A stretch of 64,000 nt of DNA from NCBI RefSeq assembly GCF_030936135.1, contig NC_082595.1, positions 107,921,334 through 107,985,333 of the forward strand. Reading direction: 5' to 3'. Within the stretch, counting starts at the first letter, position 1; each line of letters begins with the position of its first letter. The notes below the pieces were generated by a model, which saw nothing but the letters and a program-made list of their open reading frames with translations, had not been told where the DNA came from and did no database searches. This DNA is from Gavia stellata (Eukaryota; Chordata; Aves; Gaviiformes; Gaviidae). Of this stretch, positions 1 to 12,000 are shown piece after piece. The position numbers were made by a program, and so were the translations under genes.

Positions 1-415
1 TCTCATGTAACTTAATTTTCATTTTTCATGGTGTTACCTGTAATTCTTATTAGAGTGTTTCCTGTCACATCCAGCAATTTTCTCATATAATGGTCTATAG
101 TTTCTCACATCCTGTTCATTTAGCTTAACTTCACATAAGGGTTTAGTCATCTGGCTGCACAACGTTGTTCAAATGATCACTTACAGTCCTGTTTCTTGTT
201 TGATGTTTTTACAACACATGCTTCTTACATTTTTAATTGTCCTAATGCTTTTTCTGTATTATTTGTTAGTTTTTAAGTATTGTGAACATCAGAACGGACC
301 TATCAAAATGTTTTTCACAGATGCATTTGTAATCACTCTTCCAGTTGTTAAAGTCATATACTCCTCACATGGTTTCAGACATCTGAAATATAGTTTCCCA
401 GGCTAAGCTAGACTT
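1..415. other. AT-rich flank, nothing recognised
   Basis: Non-coding AT-rich sequence beyond the 3' side of RHAG. I see no exon, RNA gene or repeat in it. The short open frame at 173-406 is hydrophobic by composition, with no splice context or family motif, so I do not call it a gene. Confidence 0.5.
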
Positions 416-745
416 AGAATCATAGAATCATAGAATGGTTTGGGCAGGAAGGGACCTTTAAAGGTCATCTAGTCCAACGCCCTGCAACGAGCAGGGACAT
501 CTTCAACTAGATCAGGTTGCTCAGAGCCCCGTCCAGCCTGACCCGGAATGTTTCCAGGGATGAGGCATCTGCCACCTCTTTGGGCAACCTGTGCCAGGGT
601 TTTACCACTCTCAGTGTAAAAAAATACTTCCTTATATCTAGTCTGAATCTCCCCTCTTTTAGTTTAAAACCATTACCCCTTGTCCTATCGCTACAGGCCC
701 CTCATCCTATCGCTACAGGCCCTACTTCTAGGGTCCTTCTTTGTC
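416..745 (-). mobile_element. CR1 LINE, 5'-truncated 3' end fragment
   Basis: The left edge carries the CR1 3' tail (GAATCATAGAATCATAGAAT), so the element points to the minus strand. After it come the familiar CR1 3' end phrases on the plus strand: GGAAGGGACC, TCTAGTCCAACGCCCTGC, TTGGGCAACCTG and CCATTACCCCTTGTCCTATC. The element is truncated at about 745. A 22-bp direct duplication (units starting at 683 and 705) lies inside it. Divergence from the other CR1 copies here is considerable, so this is an older copy. The right edge is approximate. Confidence 0.93.
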
Positions 746-2922
746 AAAAAGGAAACAAAGAATTTCCTGAGAATGATAGCTAGGTTAGGTGGAATAAAGC
801 TCTATGTAAAGGGATCCATTTCCCTGCTCTCTTCTTTGAGAGAACCTGAAGGACTGATTTCTCTGCGGCAGTAATCTTCTGAAAAAAGGCAGAGGACAAA
901 AATGAGTACTTAGTGGATGAGGGTCTGGGTTACTATGGAAAGATTATACAGAGAACTGGAGAACAAAACTGCAGAGTTTATTTTTTCCCCTTTTGTTTCA
1001 AAGAACTAAAGATAACTATTGAGGGCATCATTCTGAAAGATTTACTCACAGTGAGTCGTACTTTCTCACTCAGGTATTCGTTTGTGGTCAACATTCACAA
1101 TCAGCGAAACTACCTTACAGCTGTAGGTGAATGAAAGACCCTCTGAATCCCCAAGCAGGATTTTGAGGGGTGAGCTTCATGTATTCACGATAAGATTTTT
1201 AAATTCTGTCTACATATGGAATCTTTTTCAAGTACTTCAATACTTCGTGTTTGTAAATTACGCACAAAATACTTCTAAAATCTTTACATATGCAGCATTT
1301 GCATTGTTAAATGCCTTCTCAGTTTTTACAAAAATGATTGTGTGAAAACTTTGAAAGGATAAAAGATGTCTTCTAGCCAACAAGGTAGAAAAGAGTCAGT
1401 CATTGCACATCTTCCAAAGAGCATATCTGAACTAAAGTGTGTTGTAACAAATGTATTTTCAGTCATAGAAATCTGACATATATAGCAGTATACAGCTAAT
1501 ATAACATGTAGGAAAGCCCTGTCTAGTATCTTTCTAAAGTTTTTCAAGGAAAAATACATCAGCAGAACTGAAAATATCTGTGCTATTTTATATGAGAGGA
1601 GTTTTCCCCTTAAATCTGATAAGTAACACTTGAAATAAAATGCTAATATAAAAAAGTCTTGAAAGTTCATCCACTGCAGCTTGTCCTTCTGAGACATCAG
1701 TGGTAGCTTTCTGTGTCTGAATAATGCTTAGAGACACTGTGATCTTTCTGTTAGATTTTCATCTCCCATCCATTGCCTCTCAATGGATTACCCCATGTAG
1801 ATAGACACAGATGCGTGACTCTGCTCCCAGCTGTCATCTCCTAGAGTTCCTTCAGATACCTCGATTTTTGTCTCTCTTAATTGAGCAGCCATTATCATCA
1901 CTTCCCAGGTGGAGTTAATTTACCTTAATTTAGCTTCAATTTTCTTCTTTCCACTTTCTCTTGTTTTAGGAGGCAGTAACTTAAAAGGTAGCAACTCGCC
2001 ACACAGAAGTTCTCCACTGAGTCTTCCGTAGGTTGAACATAGCTGGTTTCTGATCAGTTCCTAACAACTCACGCTTTTTCTTGGAGCTAGCATTTAGTTC
2101 AGTTTATATCTATTGACATTAACAGTGTTAGTATCCACTTATTACTGTTGGACATAATAAGACATATTAATGTTTTTCATAGCTCCTACTCAATTGCCTT
2201 ATTGTCTCCTTGAAACAGTCTAAATAAATGTATGCCAATAATGAAATTTTTCACCATTTCACTTTCTTCTCCCTTTCAATAAATCTATTAACACAGAATC
2301 TTTATACTCGTATTGCCACTTAGTATACCTCATCAATCACTATATTCTGTGCTTTGCCCTGAAAATGATTTTAACATTTTGTTTTCTGTCATAACCAATC
2401 TTCAAAGTACAGCACATTTTCTCCCCCATCCAAAAATAGGGCAACACACTTTCTTAAAAAGTTAATCTGGGATGCTCTGATGAAAAGCTTGTTAGAATCC
2501 AAATAAACAATATCAATCCATTTCTTCTTGATTACTCCTACACAGTTGAAGGATGTGACTGTAACTCAGAAATTTTACAGTTAAATACGGTATCCTGTAA
2601 TAGGTTTGAAACACAAAGATTGTTTCAATGGCTATATTTACTCAGTGATGAAAAAAGGTAAAATACGGATCATTTTGTAGAGCAGTTTGTGGTGGGTTTT
2701 TCTGATGAACAAATAGATTGGAAGGATCTAATTAATTCACCCATGCTTGTCACAATGACTATGTATTCTAAAATTAAGCTTGTTTTATATCACAAAAATA
2801 TAACTAGCTACAGCCCCTTCTTGATAACTTAGTGCGGTTAGGACAATACTTGGATGTTGTTTTTTAGCATTAGAAACTGAAAAGAGCATCATTAGGACAA
2901 ATGTTACAGACGGATTCTTTTT
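746..2922. other. 3' flank of RHAG, including its unplaced 3' UTR
   Basis: The RHAG 3' UTR must begin at 2922 and run leftwards. I did not find a convincing minus-strand AATAAA close to the stop, so its end is not placed. The rest is AT-rich sequence with no gene or repeat that I recognise. Confidence 0.4.
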
Positions 2923-3000
2923 CTACATGGTGGCTTCAAATCTGCTGTGCTCATCATAGTTGTTGGAGTGAATTTCACGTGGTTTCTCCTCTTCTGGAAC
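2923..3000 (-). CDS. RHAG: RHAG coding exon 10 (residues 395-419 and stop)
   Basis: Encodes a hydrophilic cytoplasmic tail beginning [19 protein letters not shown] and ending in FEATM before TAG. Acceptor TTCATGGCAG. The tail is longer than in human RHAG, which ends soon after the VYWKVPK region. Confidence 0.92.
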   Translation of the reverse strand, partial: VPEEEKPREIHSNNYDEHSRFEATM

Positions 3001-6000
3001 CTGCCATGAAAATCAGAGCAAGAGTTCAGTTGATGCGATATAGACTTCCTTTTGCCATAAAAGGAGTCTAAGGTGCACTGAGAATGTCATTCTGTTTACA
3101 TATATTATGTGTCTATTTATTAACATTGACCCAGCCTGACACGAACCATCAGTTCTGAATTCTGAGGGATGAATTCAGGGTTTTCTTAATAAAAGAATTC
3201 CTTAACACTGATGTTAGCTATGAGAGTGCAAAATTAATATCTGATATTTCCAAAGAGCTCTAAAGAAACAAGATGACCATCTCTAATGAAATGTGAATGA
3301 TGTTGTATGCCAAATATCAATGTCCCTTCCCATTACCTGATAAAGCTCACTTAGAATAGAATATTTCTGAGCAGTTCTACTGATACTACAGGACCTTCAA
3401 TTGAGTAGGGTTGCATTATTATCACTGGTCAACACAGGCTGTGAATTCTTCAGCCACACTTTAAAACTTTCCTTTTCCTGACACTTTTTATCATTTACAT
3501 ATGACAGCCTATTTCAGGTTTTGCCAAAAACCAGTCCTTTCACTTTACCGAGGCCAAACAGCGAATGACTTGCAAAGCTGTCATTAAAAGTTGTTTTTTC
3601 TGATTGTCATTGCTACAGCTGATCTTTTGTCTCAAAACTTCCCCTTAGACTGCAAACTTTCTCTCACCAAAAGCTAGATTGTGTGGTTCATACTGGAATT
3701 TAACTCATTAAAAAACTAATAAAATCTCCTCTTGGGTTCATGGCATCTTATTTACAAGAAATGTGTATCATGTATTTCTTCTTGTTTTGCCTTTTCGAGT
3801 TTGTCCTGGTATAAAGGATAAAATTCAGACTGCCTAAATTAAGAATTTGTCATCAGTCTCTAATGAAGGGAGATGCAGAAAGCCTACAAACAGTACAGAG
3901 AGCTTCTTAGGTTAGCCAAGAGGAAAGGTATGTCTGAATTTCTACTCTGCACTTGACTGTAGGCATCCAACTCAGACATGTATGTGGGAATCAACTGATC
4001 AAATCTAGGTTTTTACGGCATAGAGCTCTACATTTGAGGTCGGCAATGAAAGGTCTCTCATTATCAGTGAGGGATATAGAGACTTTCAAGGTTTGAATTC
4101 ATGTAACCTAACATAGATCTGGAAGTATTCAAATGAACTGCAATCTAGAGCCATCTCTTCATTGAGCATAAAGGGAGCCTAGCAGGACTATTTCAGATGT
4201 ACTTGTTCTCAGCCCCATTGTTTGTGTCTTCATGTATAAAAGAATAGTGCCAGGATGCCCATCGTCTTCTGATAACCTCAGTGGTCAGATCATTCAACCA
4301 GGCAGCAGAAGAGCTTCTGCTCAGCCAAAGGGAGACTCACCCTACAAATACTGAAAAAGTGCTTTAAATTTCAGTCAGAATGAAATTCTAGATGACACTA
4401 GAAAAGCAGCACCATATAGCCAAAAATGCAAATATCATGTGTCTAAACTACAAGAAGGAAGAGGATACATGACACAGTGAGCACTTAAAAGAGAGATAAA
4501 GAGCTCAACTGAGGTCTCAATTTGCTCGCTCTCTTTCTGCTTTTTGTTCAAGGTTAGTCCAATGTGAATGGCACAACTAGCTAGCAAGTCCAAAAAAAAT
4601 CCTGAAGGTGGCCTTGATAAATTCCCAGCCTGAGGCAGAGCAACAATTTTGAAAGCTGACTCATGTGTGCGAACCGCAAACCCCAGGAAAGTAGGACTGG
4701 TGTGCTGTACATCTTCAAACATAGTGAAAATAAAGAGAGGTTTTATCTTACCTCCCAATAAACAGAGTCATCAAAGCAGTTCTGGTCAGATGCTTGTCCC
4801 AAGAAGGGCAACTTTAGAATACCACCTGCAGGGAAAACAGCATCAGAGGTTAAAAAAAAGACAAAATGCCCAAATAAAAGTTCCTCGGATGTGCCCTGGG
4901 GAGTCATCTAATTTTTCTGACTCATTTCCTAGTCTACAGAAATGCTCAACCGTCTTGGGACATCAGGTCACTCATTACAAGAGGTGATGCAGGTTTCTTC
5001 ATGTCGATGTGAATAAGAGCTTGTTTTTAATTGCTCAAACCTTTCCCAGATTTCAGACTGGAATTTTCTATTTCAGCCTGCATTTTTGTTTGGAAAGTAT
5101 CCACAATCACATGGAAACATATGACACCTAAATGAATATGTCTTAATCTCAAACTAGTTTCTGTTCAGAATTTTAAGTGTCCGAATCTAGAGAATTCCAT
5201 CCAGAACATCTTAATATTCTTATATATACAACCCAGTATCTTCGAAGCATGTATTCAGTAAGATATCTAGGCTTCATTCGAAGACAAAATTATTAGAAAA
5301 CTGCTTTTCCATATTCAAGTTTCTGCCAGTATGCCATCATGCATTATTTCTATTTTTCTATTTTGTATTATTCACATGAAATTGTTGATACCTTGAAGTT
5401 CCCCATAGGCAAACCTCTAAATTCACGTGTATTTCAGTTGCTATATGCGTCGTACCGACCTGTCAATGCTCCACCCACCAGTGCAATTCCAATTGTACTG
5501 CCCAGGGCAGCAGCCTGCATGCCAGGAGTAAGCCGGACACCGTTCCTGAAAAGGGCAGAAAACCAAACCATTGACAATCAAAAAATTGTTACACTTTGAG
5601 ACTGATAATTGGTCTTACAACTTTGCACTTGCTGTCTGCTGGACAAGATGGCTTATAGGAAAATATCCTGCCATTGCTGTGTACAAGACAGAAATCCTGA
5701 TTTTATTTTCGTTTTGTTTTAGACTACAGATGAAAACAAGTTTTTTGAAAAGGTTATTAGTGCCTTGTAAGCCTTTAGACGATGCTCCCCTTTGTCAAAA
5801 AGACCAGCATTTCATTTACTTGGAGTCTTTCAAGATAGTGGAAATAGCCCATTTTGCCAGTTTTCTTGGAAATCTTACAGTTACCAGCAGCATAATTGTA
5901 GAATCATAATAAAGATTCTTCTACGTTTGAATGGTTTTTGATTTATTTATTTTTACTTGTGCTTCTAATTTGGAACAAGCTTGGCGTATAAATGGTGTGC

Positions 6001-9000
6001 TAAAGGCAGGATACCAAGAAGAGTCTTATTTAAACCAGAACACAATGTCTGACATTAAGTCAAAGATGCATTTTGTGAACAAAAATTAAAAATAAAAATA
6101 TTAGATCCAAGGAAGGTGGAAAATTAAGATAGACCTACAAAAATCAATAAATTCCTTTCTCTCTTCTCTCTATAACTCACCTATCTACCTCTTTTATTGC
6201 AGTTACTATGATGCCAGCAATACCTCCCAGTATTCCAGGTAAACCATGTAAGTTATGAACTCCACAAGTGTCTTGAATGTTCAGCTTGGATGCCAACAAA
6301 GGCTGAAATAAGAGGAAATATGAAGTTTATAGTAAGTTTACAGGCTTCCATTATTTCTAGAATGATAAGCAAAAGAAAGTAGTGCAGAAGTACAAGAAAC
6401 AATTTAACTTATTTCATGTACACAAAGTTTAGCTATAAAACCTGCTATCTTTCCCTTCATTGTGAAATTGTTTATATGCAGAGAAACCCAAGTATGTAGG
6501 TATAATGGTACAAATGTCCAAACTACCACCATAAATATAATGATACAAAACACGTGACAGTCCACTGATGTTCCTAATCTTTTCAGCCACTGCAGCAAAG
6601 GTTGAAAGAGTAACACGTACATGCCTGTTCTGAGTCTGCTAGTCAGCTATTTTCTTCCAGAATGTTTCTCCATCACGAAAGGCCAGTTTAAACAGTTTCA
6701 GTCAGAATATTTTTTTTCTACATTTTGCACATGAAACAATTCCATTTTATACTTCAAAAGTGTATTTTTATTACAGATCTATTTAGAAATTTTAAAAGAC
6801 TGAAATGTAATTAATCCTGTTTCACTGAAACATGGGCTTGGAGCAAAATTCTGGCAGCTCCTTGAACAGAAATCCCAACTTTAATGAACTCTAATATATT
6901 TGTGATCCTTCTCTGTTTTTAGCTAGGTGATGGACTGGAGTTAGCTCATAAGCATATATTTAAATCACACTGATTTAAAAATAACTGTTATCTAGAGCTC
7001 ACTCTCTATACTGTATCAGCCAGTTTCTAAACTCCCTTTCTAGCAAACCAAGGGAGCTCCAGTAAAGCCAATGAAGCAATAAGTAAATGAAAGCAGAGGT
7101 GGGTCCTCAACACTTACAGTCAGGAAGTGGAACCCAAGGACAGAGATGATTCCAGCAATGCTCCCAATGCACATAGCAACAAAAGGGTGGATTGACAGGT
7201 CAGCACAGGTACCCACTGCTACTCCTCCTGCCAGGGTGGCATTTTGAATGAGAACCTGCAAAGAGGACACAGAGGTGGAGATGATATATGTGGAAAAGAG
7301 GCTTGTTTTAGGGCTGAGTGACTTTGAAGGCTGTTTTGCATACCGAAGTTTTCCTTTTCTTCAGGTGGGATTTTTTCAATGAAGAATGAACAGGAATTTA
7401 AAACCGGGTTCCCTGTTACATGTTCAGGGTGTTGGTTCGAAGCTGCTCTAAGCCAGTTTAACTGGGGCCAAATTAATGAAGTCCAACTTTTGCAAAGTCA
7501 CTAAAACTCCTCTGACCTCTCAAGAAGCCGGGCTGAGCCAGGGAGAACTGCCTCCTACAACAGCAGCAAATTCTGCAAGCTCATTGAACTGCGCCTGATC
7601 ATATTGGACTTAGATAAACTCTGCAACTGCTGCAAAGAAATGGGTGAAAACATAGGGCTGGATTTTAGGGGAAGGAGATGGAAGACTGGGACCCTGGCAG
7701 CCCCAACCTCCTTTGGCTTTGCCTGTTGTGCAGCTGCAACTGTGAGATGCCAGTGAACAGGTAATTGCCTTGAGAGATCCATTTTGGCTATTGCAAAACG
7801 GTAACTCACATCGGATCTTCTTTGGAATAAGACCCAAAAGTCCACCTGAACATTGGACTAATGTCTCTATGGTCCAGCAGGTTCTGTGGACAAGAGAGAA
7901 CAAGGGAGCAGGACCATCACTGTAATGTCTAAGAGCTTTTCACCCTCCAGATGCAGTGATCCCACTGAGGAATCACCACATAGCTAAAGCAGGGTGGGTT
8001 GCCTCAGGGCCCAATCTTACATTATAGCTTTTAGAAATATAATAGCTCTAATTTTGCCCACAATATGAGCAAAGGCTCCAGATAGCTCATGGACATTGGG
8101 AATCTGCGTAATCATCCTTATTATGGAGGGGTGGCTCGATTTAACAGAGGTTGTGTTGTAATTCTTACCATACTGAATTTGCCTCTTTGATCCACCAGGC
8201 TGGAGAGGGCAAATGTTACGACAGTACATGCAGCCAAGGAATAGTAAGTGTTGACAATTGCTGTAGTCTGGTGAGTTGTTCCAGATGCAATGGCAGAGTT
8301 AAAACTGGGCCAAAAAAGCCAAAGGAACAGGGTACCTGGATGAATATAAGTCAAAACAAAACAAAGGCTATTCAGTCACATAAGGTATTTCAATGTGAAA
8401 GATCCAACACAACAGAACCAGCTACAAGAAATGAGGAAGATGATCAGTAAGAAACATGAAAGAGCCAAAATGCTGGAAGAAATCACAGAATCACAGAATC
8501 ACTAAGGTTGGAAAAGACCTGTAAGATCATCAAGTCCAACCATCAACTAACACCACCATGCCCACTAAACCATGTCCCACAATGCCTCATCCACACATTC
8601 CTTGAACACCTCCAGGGAGGGTGACTCCACCACAGAATCACAGAATCACAGAATCACTACGGTTGGAAAAGACCTGCAAGATCATCGAGTCCAACCTGAA
8701 AAAAAAAAAACAAAACAAAAAAACAAACCACAACAACAATAACAAGCCACAACCCACCCAACACCACACAGCACCATGTCCATCAAGCTACATCCCACAA
8801 TGCCACATCCACACGCACCACCTCCCTGGGCAGCCTCTGCCAATGCTTCACCACTCTCTCAGGAAAGAACTTTTTCCTAATATCCAGCCTGAACCTCCCC
8901 TGGAGCAACTTGAGGCCATTTCCTCTTGTCCTGTCACTCGTCACTTGGGAGAAGAGACCAACACCCACCTCTCTGCAACCCCCTTTCAGAGAATTGTAGA

Positions 9001-12000
9001 TAACAGATTACGGAGAAGCTTTTGATACTGGCAGCTGGGATTTTGTCACAGGGTCTCTTGTCAAAACTTACTGGAAAACTTTAACACATTGTGACCCCTT
9101 GTCATGCCCCACTCACTGCCAGAGCCCACCACCACTGTGAAAACCATACCAGGATAGGATGCATTAGCGTATGGGATCACCCGGCTACACCGGTTTGGGA
9201 GCACAAAGGCGAGATGCAGGGAGTTGTGATTCGACTCAGCTTCATCTCACCTTGACAGATCCTTATCTATGCAGAGATGACCTGGGGGGAGCTGCGGAAA
9301 CGGCTCAGCCCGGGGTTGTCTGAACGACCGAAAGCCGACCGGAGCCGCGACTGATCCCTTGACAAACAAATCGCCCTGAGCGCCGTTCCACCGCTCCTCA
9401 GGGGCTGTGTGTGCCGGACATCGCCCAGTTCGCCACAGGGACTGGGGAGCCATCAGGGCACCAGGGAGACACCTGGGTGCATAATCCTGCCCCCCCCCCC
9501 CCCCCCCAAACCAGGGGATAAAACCCGTCAGGTTTGGGCAGAAAAGGGGGGAGGCTTTTCCAAGGATACAGCCGGCCTGGAGGAGATTCTTCCCCCCTTG
9601 TCCAGGACTCTGTACAAGGGAACTTCCCGGGGATTAAGAGGCCTTACCTGAGAGAGAGGGTGAGTGATTAAGAAAAATACCTCTGGTATTTGGCATGCTT
9701 TAAGGTCGTGATGAGTGCACTCTTAGGGCATTGATATCTGGTGCGCCTCTGGTTTGTGTTAGTAATTCTGGAAATGCCTTGTCGGTTGTGATAGTGTATT
9801 TAATTGCAATAGTGCGTTCCTCCATTGTATCCCTAAAAACCTGCGACAGTGGCGTATTGGAGCTGTGAGTGAAGTTCAGATAAATTGTTAATTTGAACCT
9901 TCCAGTGTAGTCTCTTTCTCTCCGTCACATTAATTGGCGTAGTGGGCAGGATACAATGGAAGAACTATTGCAGAAACACGGTTGCAAACCTGCTCCCGAG
10001 GATAGGGAGAAGGCTGAGAGGTTGTGGAAAAGTAAGGAGAAAGTGGTGGAATGGGTAGAGCAATGTATGAAGGAAAAAAAGAAAAAAACCGGAAAAGGTA
10101 AAGGTATCCTGTGTACTATTTTTGGGGTGTGTTTAACCTGTGCACAGGAGGAGGCACGGAAATCTGAGAGGGTGAAGAAAGTGGGTACAGCCGACCCGGA
10201 GGAAACCGCATTAACTGAATGTAGGAAAAAACTCTGGGAACTGCAAACTGAAGCAGAGGCTACCAAAGCTGCTTTAGAGGCAGAACAAAAGATGAAAGAA
10301 GCCTTAAGGGCTCATGAAAGACAATTGGAAGTTGAGAACATGTTTTTGAAAGATGAATTAATTGCTGAAAGAGAAAGGAATCGGAGGTTACAGGAAAAAT
10401 TAGATCTGTTATTGTCAAATGCTCCGACTCCCTCTCTCACCCAAGTCAGGAATTTAGTTATGTGTGTCGATCCTGATATTTGGGACGGGGACATCTGGGG
10501 TGACCCAGATGCTGAGCCCGAGCAGGCAGGTAATATTGAAATTCAACCCCTCAGTAAAACGGAGGTGCAGTTAAATGATAGAAATAATCGAAGATATTCT
10601 ACAACACGTATCGCCCCGTGGTCCAGACCCGAGTTTGCGCAAATGCAAGAGAAATTTTCACGCAAGCCCGGGGAAAGTGCAACTGAATATTTATGGAATG
10701 TTTCGCTAAAAGGAGGAGATCGAATCTTGCTGAGTGAGGAGGAAGCTGGGGGTTATTGGGGTCCTGGTGTGTTCCTTGATAGGGGTCCCGTGGGCGACCA
10801 ACCCTTAACACTTAGAGTGGCCCACTGGGCAGGCGGGATGGATCCCAGGGAGCGAGGCGAACCGCTGGCTATTAAAACTGCTGGGTTATCCGGGCTGGCT
10901 GAATCGGTGCAAAAGGCCGCCTGTGTACAAGCCATGTATGACCGTGGTGAGCAGGGCATTCCCCTTGCTGCTCCAGTGGATCCTGTCCATCTTAAACCAT
11001 TGATTAGAGGTCTGCCTGAATCTCTGAAAATGCATGTGCAAAGCCTAAAGGAAAAGATTGCACAGGCAATTGATGGTAACACTCGCAACCCTCATCAGCG
11101 ACCGCAGCCCATTTTAACATGGGGGGAACTTTTACAAGAAATAGTGATTTACAGTAGAGAGATGGGTTGGTTAGAGGAAGGTTCAGGTTTACAGCACCGG
11201 GTCCGACAGGCAGGGTTTGGCAGGCAGAATAATCCCCGCCTCCCTCGACAAACCAATTCTCGTTTCGACCCTCAGCGTAACAAATTGTGGAGGAAGGCGT
11301 TGGCATTAGGAATACCCCGATCAATGTTACGTGGGCAGTGCACAGAGAATATTCGTATAATGGTAAACCTGGTGGAGCAGCCTATTAGCAAAGCTGCAGA
11401 GCGTACTGGTGGTGTTAAAATGCAAAACCCCTCTGCTCCTGCAAATCCTTTCTTGGACTTGAGGAAGGATTTGATAGATCTAAAAAACTAGAAAGCGTGG
11501 GGGGTATTTCAGGCTGACCCACCCGTGTAATATCTAACCTAGAATGGCCTAACCATGTCAGTGACCCACATATTATTTTAGCTACAGGCCCCAGACGAAT
11601 ATCTGTAAATTTTCTAATCAACACTGGAGCTCAAATAAGTGTTATCACAGAAAAAAACAGCAAAAAGTTCCATGCATCCAGTTGCAACCTAAGATTATCT
11701 GAAGCAGTACATACGCTTAATAATAGATTGGGTGAAAATAGAAATGCAAAGATAAAAGCATTTTGTCCTACTGGAGATTTAATCTTCAAGGAACCACATA
11801 AAATTGGCAAATTCCCCATACAGTTGCATTCTGGTCAACCAGTAATGGTCAGATTACCTCAAATTAGAGTTGTACCCCTGATACTGACTAATCCAAGGGG
11901 ATCATATACATGGGAAGCAAAAGATAACTCTGGCTGCATACACTGAATAAGTAGTACATGGATCATACCAGATTTCTAACTGACTCATTGTCGATCATAT

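Larger units (their letters stand above)
4826..7117. other. RHAG introns 6, 7 and 8 (introns only, interrupted by exons 7 and 8)
   Basis: Intron 8 (4826-5459), intron 7 (5546-6180) and intron 6 (6303-7117) contain AT-rich sequence only. I see no repeats or RNA genes in them. Confidence 0.6.

Noticed and set aside
9247-9651. Open frames on both strands inside the LTRs
   Set aside because: Repeated in both LTRs because the LTRs are identical; GC-rich non-coding regulatory sequence.
9925-11624. Several minus-strand frames opposite gag
   Set aside because: Shadows of the gag reading frame.
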